Shown here one piece after another: positions 15,612-23,025 of a DNA stretch of 64,000 nt. The DNA is from Taklimakanibacter lacteus. Its GTDB lineage: Bacteria; Pseudomonadota; Alphaproteobacteria; Rhizobiales; Aestuariivirgaceae. The stretch spans positions 1 through 64,000 of the forward strand of contig QOZQ01000009.1 of the NCBI GenBank assembly GCA_003576695.1. Reading direction: 5' to 3'. A model generated the notes under the pieces. It had not been told where the DNA came from. It did not search any database and saw only the letters and a list, made by a program, of their open reading frames with translations. Position 1 is the stretch's first letter; every line of letters starts with the position of its first letter. A program made the position numbers and the translations under genes.

Positions 15612-16783
15612 GGGATGGGAGCCTTGGGGGTTTGCGATTCGCCCCCCGAATATAGACGGGTGAAGCGCTGGCCTAAACGGGTGAGGAGTTCATAGGAGAT
15701 GGTTCCCGCCCATTCTGCCGTTTCATCGATGGCAATATTGCGGCCGATGAGTTCCGCTCTTGTTCCGCGCCGGCAGCTGTCGATCGGCACGCCCGTGACA
15801 TCGACGGCCATCATGTCCATCGACACGCGCCCGATCACCGGGCAGCGCCGGCCGCCGATGAAGACCTGGGCGGGTCCGTTGGTGGCGCGCGAGCTCAGGG
15901 AACGCGGCACGCCGTCCTTATAGCCCGCCCCCAGCACCGCGATGCGCGTCTGGCGCGTCGCCCGCCAGGTGGCGCCATAACCCACGCTCTCGCCGGCCGC
16001 GATCTCGCGCAGCTGCAGCACGGTGCCTTCGAGATGGGCGACGGGCAGCATCGGATTGGCCGCCGGCGCCACCGGATTGCCGCCATAGAGCGCGATGCCG
16101 GGCCTGACCAGGTCATGGCGGTATTCGCTGCCCAGGAAGATGCCGCTCGAATTGGCGAGGCTTGCCGGAATGCCGGGCAGGCGCCGGCGCAAGGCATCGA
16201 AGGCGCTCTTCTGCCGGCCATTGAGCGGATGGTTCGGCTCATCGGCGCAGGCGAGATGGCTCATCAGCAAGGTGAGGTTGAGGCGCGCCATGATCTCATT
16301 GTTGGAGATCAGGGCCTCGAAGGCGGGACCTGAGAAGCCCAGCCGGTTGATGCCGGTATCGACATGGATGGCGCAGGGCAGGTTGCGGCCATATTGGGTG
16401 CCGAAGGCCGCCCATTCGCGCGCCTCATCGATGGTGATGAGGGCAGGGCGCAGGTCTTCGCGCGCGTAAAATTCGGCCTGGCCGGGAAACAGCCCATCGA
16501 GCACATAGATGACGGCCTCGCGCGGCAGGAGGCTGCGCAACTCGCCGCCCTCCATTGGCCGCGCCACGAAGAAGGTGCGGCAGCCCGCCGTCCACAAGGC
16601 CCTGGCGACCTGCGCGACGCCGAGCCCATAAGCATTACCCTTGACCGCGGCCCCGCATTCGGCCGGCGCCGCCTTGGCGGCGAGTCGCTTCCAGTTCTCC
16701 CGGATGGCCTCGAGATCGACGGTCAATATGGCGCCGGCCAGGTCGGTGGGCGGGCCGCTGATATGGGCATTGTTGGAGCTCAT
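15608..16783 (-). CDS. alr: Alanine racemase
   Basis: PLP-dependent enzyme converting L-alanine to D-alanine for peptidoglycan, 391 residues including a short N-terminal extension. PLP binds the lysine at about residue 48 in AAVKGNAYGLG, and the second catalytic residue is the tyrosine in SVGYGATWRA. Other family motifs are HVDTGINRLGF, SHLACADEPNHPLN, RPGIALYG and GRVSMDMMAVDV. The start at 16783 (MSSNNAHIS) was chosen because the long upstream extension in the same frame lacks similarity. Its stop overlaps the mlaE start. In related genomes alr directly follows dnaB; here 4.6 kb of other genes separate them. Confidence 0.96.
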   Translation of the reverse strand: MSSNNAHISGPPTDLAGAILTVDLEAIRENWKRLAAKAAPAECGAAVKGNAYGLGVAQVARALWTAGCRTFFVARPMEGGELRSLLPREAVIYVLDGLFPGQAEFYAREDLRPALITIDEAREWAAFGTQYGRNLPCAIHVDTGINRLGFSGPAFEALISNNEIMARLNLTLLMSHLACADEPNHPLNGRQKSAFDALRRRLPGIPASLANSSGIFLGSEYRHDLVRPGIALYGGNPVAPAANPMLPVAHLEGTVLQLREIAAGESVGYGATWRATRQTRIAVLGAGYKDGVPRSLSSRATNGPAQVFIGGRRCPVIGRVSMDMMAVDVTGVPIDSCRRGTRAELIGRNIAIDETAEWAGTISYELLTRLGQRFTRLYSGGESQTPKAPIP

Positions 16784-16901
16784 GGCCTGCGCATAAAGCG
16801 TCAAACGGCCGGGGATGCAACCCTCTTTGCGCTTCCGGCGGCAACCTGCTTCCGGGGATCGGACGCTGGTGCTAGGATACAGCGCCTTGCAGGGAGGACC
16901 C

Positions 16902-17894
16902 GTGTTGCTGAGAAAGGCAGTGCTTTTGGCCATCGGCACGGTCGTCACCCTTGCCGTAGGCGTGTACGCCGCCTTCCAGCTTAGCCCTTGGCCGTCGGTT
17001 CTGCTGATCCGCCATGCCTTCGCCAATAACGGTGCTGAGGTTGCCGCCTCGATTGCGCCGCTTGTGCCGCAAGGCATTGTTGCCCAACGTGGTCTGAGCT
17101 ACGCGCCGGACGACGGCGATGCCCTGTTTGACGTCTTTGCGCCACCCGACGCGCAAGGGCCGTTGCCAGCGGTCATTTGGGTGCATGGCGGTGGATTCAT
17201 CGGGGGATCACGCGCCGAGCTCTCGGGCTATCTGCAGATCCTCGCCGCGCAAGGCTTCGTGACGGTTGCCGTCGATTATTCGCTTGCCCCCGGGGCGCAG
17301 TTTCCCACGCCCTTGCGGCAGGTCAATGCCGCGCTGGCGCATGTCCTCGCCAATGCCGGTCGTTTCGACATCGACCCGCAACGGATATTCATCGCGGGTG
17401 ATTCAGCCGGCGCGCAAATTGCCGCGCAAACGGCGCTCATTATCTCCGATGCGGGTTATGCGCGCGGCCTGGGAATAGAGCCAGGCATTTCGCGCGACTC
17501 TCTGCGCGGCCTTGTGCTCTATTGCGGCCCTTACGATCCGGCCACGATGAATTTTGATGGCCCGTTCGCCGGTTTCATGCGCACGGTGATCTGGTCATAT
17601 CTTGGCACGCCCGATCCGCGCGACGCACGCGTCGCCCGGATGGCGGTGGCGCCGCATGTGACCTCCGCTTATCCCCCCGTCTTCATTTCTGTCGGCAATG
17701 CCGATCCTCTGGCGCCGCAGTCGACGGGCCTCGCTGATGCGTTGCGTGCGCATGGCGTCGAGGTCGATGCGCTTTTCTACCCCGCCGATCATGTCCCGCC
17801 GCTCGATCATGAATATCAGATGCTGCTCACCACCGACGCAGGCCGCCTTGCATTCGATCGTTCGGCCGCATTCCTGAAGGCGCATGCGAACTGA
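16902..17894 (+). CDS. Membrane-anchored alpha/beta hydrolase (HSL/BD-FAE type)
   Basis: 330-residue esterase-like protein. A single N-terminal membrane helix (AVLLAIGTVVTLAVGVYAAF) anchors the hydrolase domain, probably outside the inner membrane. The oxyanion-hole motif is VIWVHGGGFIGGSR, the nucleophile serine lies in FIAGDSAGAQIA, and the acid and histidine are probably in SVGNADPLAPQS and YPADHVPPLDHEY. This matches hormone-sensitive-lipase-like carboxylesterases. A GTG start at 16902 is preferred because AGGGAGG lies four to ten bases upstream. It is transcribed away from alr and converges on the MFS gene; there is no sign of operon partners. The substrate is unknown. Confidence 0.85.
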   Translation: MLLRKAVLLAIGTVVTLAVGVYAAFQLSPWPSVLLIRHAFANNGAEVAASIAPLVPQGIVAQRGLSYAPDDGDALFDVFAPPDAQGPLPAVIWVHGGGFIGGSRAELSGYLQILAAQGFVTVAVDYSLAPGAQFPTPLRQVNAALAHVLANAGRFDIDPQRIFIAGDSAGAQIAAQTALIISDAGYARGLGIEPGISRDSLRGLVLYCGPYDPATMNFDGPFAGFMRTVIWSYLGTPDPRDARVARMAVAPHVTSAYPPVFISVGNADPLAPQSTGLADALRAHGVEVDALFYPADHVPPLDHEYQMLLTTDAGRLAFDRSAAFLKAHAN

Positions 17895-17963
17895 ACGGCT
17901 TGCGGCCGCCGACATGGGTGCGGACAGGTGGGCCTGCGCACCAGCCAGGGATGCGAGGAGATA

Positions 17964-19142
17964 TCAGCTGAGCGCGTCGGCGGGCTTACGTTCGGTCGCA
18001 CGGGCGCGCAGCAAGGCGAGCGCCAGCTCGGCAAGGGCGAAGGCCAGCACGACGGCAAGGAAGCCCGGAATACCGACAGTCACGATCATCCAGCCGCCGA
18101 GCACCGGGAAGCCGAATATGCCGAGGAAATAGGCAATGACGAACCAGGTAAGGGCCGCGCTGCGCTGCTCGGGTGGCGCGTCATTGACGGCCTGCGTCTG
18201 GATGACGGTATAGACCAGCCCATAGCCGAGGCCGAGCAGGACGGCGCTGGTGATCTGGACGGGAAGTCCAAGCGCCAGGGCGAAGGCGGCGGCGACGCCG
18301 AGGCTCATGAGGACCAGCAGGATGATCGACGCCCGGTCGCCATCGGCGCGGCTGATGATCGGCGCCAGGATGAAGCGCGCCACCACGACGGTGACGGCGT
18401 AGGCGGCGAAATAGGTGCCGGCCTCAAGGCCGCTGCCGCGCACCAGCGACGACTGGAAGGTGAGCATGCCGCTGAACACGCAGGCGCCAAGCCCCACCAT
18501 CAGGATAGGGTAGCGGGCGCGCGAGGCGAAGAGCGCGGGCAGCGACTGCACCCAGTTGCCGCTTTGCGCCTGGCCCTGGCGCGCTTGCGGCGACAGAATC
18601 TCGAAAGTGAGAAGCAGAAGCGCCGCGAGAAGGGTAGCGGTGGCGATCACGCCGAAGGCGCCGGCGGTCGTGAGATCGATATGAGTGACCAGCGCCGAGG
18701 CGATGATCGGGCTGAAGCCGATGCCGGCCATCTGGAAGGCGCCGAAACGGGTGAACCAGAAACCGCGGTCCTGGTCGCTGACGCGCTCCGACAGCGCCAT
18801 GGGGCCGGCGAGATAGAAGATGCCCCAGCCCAGCCCGATGAAGAAGTCGGCCACCGCAATGAGTGGCGTCAGGGTGGTGAGGAGGGTCAGGAAACCATAG
18901 CCCGCCGCCACCGAGACGGCGCCCATGGCCGCCATGCGCGCCGCCTTGAGTCGTTTCGCATACCAGCCGACCAGCGGCACGCCGATCAGCGTTCCGATCA
19001 TGGCGCCGCCCGATGTCGTGCTGGTGTCGATCTCGCTGCCGCCCAGGGCGCGGAAATGCTCGGTCAGCAGGAAAGTCGCGCCATAGCCGGCAGCGGTCAG
19101 CAAGGTGCCGATGAAAAGAAAATAGGCGTGCGATGCGCGCAT
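17964..19142 (-). CDS. MFS transporter
   Basis: Inner-membrane major facilitator of about 392 residues with roughly twelve hydrophobic segments. The loop between helices 2 and 3 (GWYAKRLKAARM) resembles the MFS signature, and helix-rich segments such as VADFFIGLGWGIFYLAGPMAL and VLLGLGYGLVYTVIQTQAV are visible. The start at 19142 leaves only a few residues before the first helix, as usual; an in-frame ATG at 19244 would add 34 residues of unlikely sequence. No neighbouring regulator or enzyme hints at the cargo. It could be an exporter or a metabolite importer. Confidence 0.85.
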   Translation of the reverse strand: MRASHAYFLFIGTLLTAAGYGATFLLTEHFRALGGSEIDTSTTSGGAMIGTLIGVPLVGWYAKRLKAARMAAMGAVSVAAGYGFLTLLTTLTPLIAVADFFIGLGWGIFYLAGPMALSERVSDQDRGFWFTRFGAFQMAGIGFSPIIASALVTHIDLTTAGAFGVIATATLLAALLLLTFEILSPQARQGQAQSGNWVQSLPALFASRARYPILMVGLGACVFSGMLTFQSSLVRGSGLEAGTYFAAYAVTVVVARFILAPIISRADGDRASIILLVLMSLGVAAAFALALGLPVQITSAVLLGLGYGLVYTVIQTQAVNDAPPEQRSAALTWFVIAYFLGIFGFPVLGGWMIVTVGIPGFLAVVLAFALAELALALLRARATERKPADALS

Positions 19143-19487
19143 GATGAGCCCGAAATCAGACGGCTCGACATTGCGCACAAAAGCTATCGGCTCGGTACGA
19201 CCACTTTCATCCGAGCAGTCGAGACCAGTTCGGGAACTGGGCAAGTGTCTCCCAACACCCGCAGGCAGGACCTCCTTGATAACTCCCGGTCCATTCGCAA
19301 TCCGACACCGCGGGCCACTGGCCGTAGTCTCAGGGTTTTTTTGGTGGCGAGTGCTGATCTTGCCACGACAGAGAATTTAAAGCGCTTAATCCCTCAAATC
19401 GTGTGAACGCAACCCTGGCTTAGTAGCGTCCGTTTGCGCCTGTGTGCAACGATAGATTAAGTTTAAGAAAGAGTCTCGCTAAAGTTG

Positions 19488-19493
19488 TATAAT
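19488..19493 (+). promoter_or_regulatory. TATAAT -10 box of the methyltransferase promoter
   Basis: A perfect TATAAT lies 62 bp before the methyltransferase ATG. The -35 region is weak (TTTAAG near 19462-19467). Transcription would start near 19500, placing the palindrome 19501-19516 at about +1 to +16, a classic repressor position. Confidence 0.55.
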
Positions 19494-19500
19494 GTACCTT

Positions 19501-19516
19501 TGACGTCCAGACGTCA
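19501..19516. promoter_or_regulatory. TGACGTC-CA-GACGTCA operator with two GACGTC sites
   Basis: Perfect 7-bp inverted repeat with a 2-base centre, just after the likely -10 box of the methyltransferase gene. Each arm contains the 6-bp palindrome GACGTC. It may bind the methyltransferase's own N-terminal winged-helix-like domain, or be sensitive to methylation if GACGTC is the target. Both are inference. Confidence 0.5.
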
Positions 19517-19555
19517 GAGGGTGTAATCAGAGGCCATTGTCTGGAGAATCAGTTT

Positions 19556-20677
19556 ATGCGCCGAGCACCGGGAATCGTTAGAGATTCCATTATCGGATAT
19601 TTATCAGCGGCGGAAAGTGCCTCCTTGGCTGAAATTCAGGAAGCTCTTTCACTACGGATTGGCGGTGTTCCAACATCCTCTGTGAGATCATATTTGAATC
19701 TGAATACCCCGCACCTGTTCGAACGAACCGCGCGTGGACACTACCGCCTCAAAAACGGGTGTGATCAAAGTCCGAACGAAGCAGCTGAGCAGAGCTTCAA
19801 GATAGATCGAGCAACCTTGCTGCAGGCGGAATGTTTCGAATGGCTCCGCTCATGTGAGCCCCGGTCGGTGCAGGCGGTCGTTACAGATCCTCCGTACGGT
19901 CTCGTGGAGTATACCGATGGTGAACAGGCTAAACTGCGCGAAGCGCGCGGAGGGGGGATATGGCGTGTGCCTCCTTCGTACGATGGACATAAGCGATCAC
20001 CGCTCCCACGATTCACGGTGCTAAATGACGGAGAACGCGCTGCCCTACAGGATTTCTTCTTTGAGTTTGGTAAACTTGTACTGCGTGTTACCGTTCCCGG
20101 TGCAAATGTCATTGTAGCAAGCAATCCCTTGCTTGTGCACTTAGTTGCCAATGCAATGAGTCAAGCAGGGCTTGAGCTGCGGGGTAACATCGTGCGGCTA
20201 GTCATGACAATGCGCGGCGGTGACAGACCCAAGAATGCGCATAATGAGTTTCCAAACGTTAGCGTTATGCCTCGATCAATGTTCGAACCTTGGGTCATTC
20301 TGCGTCACCCATTGGAGGGGCGGGTACAAGACAATCTTCGGAGGTGGAAGACGGGAGGCTTTCAACGGATCTCAGACACCAAACCGTTTGGTGATGTTAT
20401 AAAATCCAGTCCGACGTCACCAAGAGAAAGAAAGATTGCGCCGCATCCTTCTTTAAAGCCTCAGCTGTTTCTGAGGCATCTGGTGCGCTCGGTGCTGCCA
20501 CTGGGGGAAGGAGTTGTTTTGGATCCCTTCGCAGGCTCTGGCTCGACACTCGCGGCGGCTAACGCAATAGGGTATGCGAGTATTGGTATTGAAAAGGATG
20601 CCAGTTTCGTGAAGATGGCACGCAAAGCCATTCCTCAGCTTGCTGCCTTATCGATCCAACATGTAGACCCAATTTGA
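19556..20677 (+). CDS. DNA N6-adenine/N4-cytosine methyltransferase with N-terminal HTH-like domain
   Basis: Modification enzyme of a restriction-modification pair, 373 residues. It transfers a methyl group from S-adenosylmethionine to adenine N6 or cytosine N4. Catalytic motif IV is VVTDPPYGLVEY (about residue 110), and the SAM-binding motif I, VVLDPFAGSGSTLAAA, comes near residue 325. This IV-before-I order marks the beta class. Between them APHPSLKPQLFLRHLV is motif X-like, and the middle is the likely target-recognition region. The first 65 residues (SIIGYLSAAESASLAEIQEAL...VRSYLNLN) look like a winged helix. Base composition is visibly more AT-rich than neighbouring genes. It converges on the putative endonuclease gene and overlaps its end by 30 bp. 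Confidence 0.9.
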   Translation: MRRAPGIVRDSIIGYLSAAESASLAEIQEALSLRIGGVPTSSVRSYLNLNTPHLFERTARGHYRLKNGCDQSPNEAAEQSFKIDRATLLQAECFEWLRSCEPRSVQAVVTDPPYGLVEYTDGEQAKLREARGGGIWRVPPSYDGHKRSPLPRFTVLNDGERAALQDFFFEFGKLVLRVTVPGANVIVASNPLLVHLVANAMSQAGLELRGNIVRLVMTMRGGDRPKNAHNEFPNVSVMPRSMFEPWVILRHPLEGRVQDNLRRWKTGGFQRISDTKPFGDVIKSSPTSPRERKIAPHPSLKPQLFLRHLVRSVLPLGEGVVLDPFAGSGSTLAAANAIGYASIGIEKDASFVKMARKAIPQLAALSIQHVDPI

Positions 20678-21277
20678 ACGCAATTTCTGGATCCCCGCAC
20701 GATCTAGTGTGGCTGTTCGTGTACCCAATTCACTTCTGGCGTTTCTACGGAAATCGTTCTCGGTGACATGAGCTATGTAAACTTCCATAAACTTCATGGG
20801 AGCTCTTCTTACTGCTGGCTCAGTGGCGTGATCTGTTTGATACACAAACACACACATGTACTGCTCGCGTGCTCCATGTGTATCTACAGCTCCACCTGGT
20901 TTGCGAGTGCTCTTAATTTCAACGCCGTCAGTTCCGCTCCGCACTGAGTTGTTGGGATATATACCCTGCACTACTAGATCGGGGTGGCCGTTGAAATGCT
21001 TGTTCTCAACAAGAGATCGAGCGTGTCTTGCCATTGATGCTGTCAGCATGTCCGAAATCATGCCCGACATCGCTGCAGGGCGAAGCATATCGTCAAGCCG
21101 ATGAAGTCCTCGACCCAACAACAAGTTGTTTACGTCATAGAAGAAATCATAAACATCCTGCATTGCAATCTCAAAATCTTTGAGCCGCAACTGATAAGGC
21201 AAGGACACTTTTGGGTTGAACTTTCCGGCGTTTACCGTTTCGCGATCCACAGTCATTGTTGCTCCGGTTTTTCCCAA
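20648..21277 (-). CDS. Putative type II restriction endonuclease (PD-(D/E)xK)
   Basis: 209-residue protein. I do not recognise a named family, but it has the endonuclease pattern: a glutamate-containing helix (SLVENKHFNGH), then HPDLVVQGIYPN and, 22 residues later, GVEIKSTRKPGG, i.e. PD...ExK of the PD-(D/E)xK nuclease fold. The pairing with a beta-class methyltransferase on the opposite strand supports a type II restriction enzyme. Its 3' end overlaps the methyltransferase 3' end by 30 bp. The start at 21277 has GGAG five bases upstream. A palindrome at 21290-21308 lies immediately before it. Recognition sequence unknown. Confidence 0.7.
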   Translation of the reverse strand: MGKTGATMTVDRETVNAGKFNPKVSLPYQLRLKDFEIAMQDVYDFFYDVNNLLLGRGLHRLDDMLRPAAMSGMISDMLTASMARHARSLVENKHFNGHPDLVVQGIYPNNSVRSGTDGVEIKSTRKPGGAVDTHGAREQYMCVFVYQTDHATEPAVRRAPMKFMEVYIAHVTENDFRRNARSELGTRTATLDRAGIQKLRSNWVYMLDR

Positions 21278-21289
21278 ATATTGTTATGA

Positions 21290-21308
21290 GACGAAACAGG
21301 GTTTCGTC
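21290..21308. promoter_or_regulatory. GACGAAAC-AGG-GTTTCGTC palindrome before the endonuclease gene
   Basis: Perfect 8-bp inverted repeat with a 3-base centre, 13 bp upstream of the putative endonuclease start and 100 bp past the dnaB stop. It could be an operator for the endonuclease gene or part of a weak dnaB terminator (minus strand continues TCATAACAA, a poor T-tract). Its position mirrors the palindrome in front of the methyltransferase gene. Confidence 0.45.
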
Positions 21309-21408
21309 CAGTCCATGTAGAATATCGCACTGCGGCCTTTGAGTCTCCACGACCCTTCGGAGCGTAGTCCTATATAGTTTAGTGGCGACCTTGAAACTTG
21401 AAACGGGC

Positions 21409-22908
21409 TTACTGGAACTGCTCCGGCAGATGATCCGCCTTGACCAGGTCCTGGAACTTCGTCAGCGAGGCGTCGAACTGCAATTCGACGATGCCGGTGG
21501 GGCCGTGGCGCTGCTTGCCGATGATGACCTCGGCGATGCCGGTCACCCGGTTCATCTTCTCCTGCCACTCGAAATGCTCCGGCGTGTTGGGGCGAGGCTC
21601 GGTGCGCGCGAGATAGTATTCCTCGCGATAGATGAACAGCACCACGTCGGCGTCCTGCTCGATCGAGCCTGATTCACGCAAGTCGGCAAGCTGCGGGCGC
21701 TTGTCGTCGCGGTTCTCGACCTGGCGCGAGAGCTGCGACAGCGCGATGATCGGCACCTTGAGCTCCTTGGCAAGCGCCTTGAGGCCGACCGTGATCTCGG
21801 TCACTTCCTGGACGCGGCCCTCGGAGGCGCGTTTGGCCGAGCCGGCGAGAAGCTGCAGATAGTCCACGATGAGGAGGCCAAGGCCGCGCTGGCGCTTGAG
21901 CCTTCTGGCGCGGGCCGCGACCTGCGCAATGGTGAGGCCGCCGGTGGCGTCGATATAGAGCGGCAGGGCCTGCAGCTCGCGCGACACCTCGACGATGCGG
22001 TGGAACTCGTCCTCGGTGATCTTGCCGCGCCTGATGCGCTCGGACGAAATGCCGGATTGCTCGGCGATGATGCGCGTCGCCAATTGCTCCTGCGACATTT
22101 CCAGCGAGAAGAAGCCGACGACGCCGCCATCGAGGATGCGCACCGACCCGTCGGGCTGATGGTCGGCCTTGTAGTTCTTCGCCACGTGATAGGCGACATT
22201 GGTGGCGAGCGACGTCTTGCCCATGGCGGGACGCGCCGCGAGGATGATGAGGTCGGATGCCTGCAGCCCGCCCATCTTCTCGTCGAGATCGCGCAGGCCC
22301 GCCGAGATGCCGGAGAGGCCGCCGTCGCGCTGATAGGCATTGGCGGCCATGTCGACAGCCTCGGTCAGCGCCCGGCCGAAGACCTGGAAGCCCTGGCCGT
22401 ATTTGCCGGTCTCGGCGATCTGGTAGAGGCTCTGTTCGGCCGTCTCGATCAGGTCGCGTGCGGTCATGTCGACCGGCGTGTCGAAGGAGGTGTTGACGAT
22501 GTCGGTGCCGATATCGATGAGCTTGCGCCGCTGTGCCAGCTCATAGATGGCGCGGCCATACTCCTCGGCATTGATGATGGTGGTTGCTGCGGCCGCGAGC
22601 CTTGCCAGATAGGCAGCACCGCCAATGTCCTTCAGCGTCTCGTCGCGTTCGAAATAGGTCTTGAGCGTCACCGGCGAGGCAAGCTTGCCGGCGCGGATGA
22701 GGGTGGCCGCCGCTTCATAGATGCGCGCATGCACCGCCTCGAAGAAATGCGACGGGTCGAGGAAGGACGAGACCCGGTCGCAGGCTTCGTTGTTGACCAG
22801 GATCGCGCCCAGAAGCGCCTGTTCCGCCTCGATATTATGCGGCGGCGAGCGATAGGAGTCGGATTCTGGTTCGGGCTCGAGCACCCGGGCGGTGTTGGTT
22901 GCGTTCAT
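21409..22908 (-). CDS. dnaB: Replicative DNA helicase
   Basis: Hexameric 5'-3' helicase that unwinds the replication fork, 499 residues. The N-terminal DnaG-interacting domain begins SPPHNIEAEQALLGAILVNN. The RecA-like C-terminal domain has Walker A ILAARPAMGKTSLA, the Walker B-like LLIVDYLQLL, and the DnaB motifs SQLSRQVENRDDKRP and ADLRESGSIEQDADVV. No intein or insertion is seen. In related genomes it follows rplI directly and precedes alr; here large accessory segments lie on both sides. The 117 bases upstream (22909-23025) should contain its promoter and hold no gene. Confidence 0.97.
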   Translation of the reverse strand: MNATNTARVLEPEPESDSYRSPPHNIEAEQALLGAILVNNEACDRVSSFLDPSHFFEAVHARIYEAAATLIRAGKLASPVTLKTYFERDETLKDIGGAAYLARLAAAATTIINAEEYGRAIYELAQRRKLIDIGTDIVNTSFDTPVDMTARDLIETAEQSLYQIAETGKYGQGFQVFGRALTEAVDMAANAYQRDGGLSGISAGLRDLDEKMGGLQASDLIILAARPAMGKTSLATNVAYHVAKNYKADHQPDGSVRILDGGVVGFFSLEMSQEQLATRIIAEQSGISSERIRRGKITEDEFHRIVEVSRELQALPLYIDATGGLTIAQVAARARRLKRQRGLGLLIVDYLQLLAGSAKRASEGRVQEVTEITVGLKALAKELKVPIIALSQLSRQVENRDDKRPQLADLRESGSIEQDADVVLFIYREEYYLARTEPRPNTPEHFEWQEKMNRVTGIAEVIIGKQRHGPTGIVELQFDASLTKFQDLVKADHLPEQFQ

Positions 22909-23025
22909 GGGACTGTGATAGCGACTGGCCGCGTCAGGCGGCGATTCGTTTCGATATTATGCGCGCTATCCACAGCCTGATGGCGTCAGCAGTATTCTCA
23001 CGAACAGGTGATCGAGCCTATCTCT

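Larger units (their letters stand above)
19143..19555. other. 413-bp intergenic promoter region left of the R-M pair
   Basis: No gene recognised. It must hold the minus-strand promoter of the MFS gene and the plus-strand promoter of the methyltransferase gene. From about 19400 the composition turns AT-rich, continuing through the restriction-modification genes to about 21400, which suggests the left edge of a horizontally acquired segment. A homopolymer run of eight T's lies near 19335-19342. Confidence 0.5.

Noticed and set aside
21290-21330. Ten-codon frame MDWTKPCFVS before the endonuclease gene
   Set aside because: Short frame running through the palindrome with no ribosome-binding site; most likely chance.
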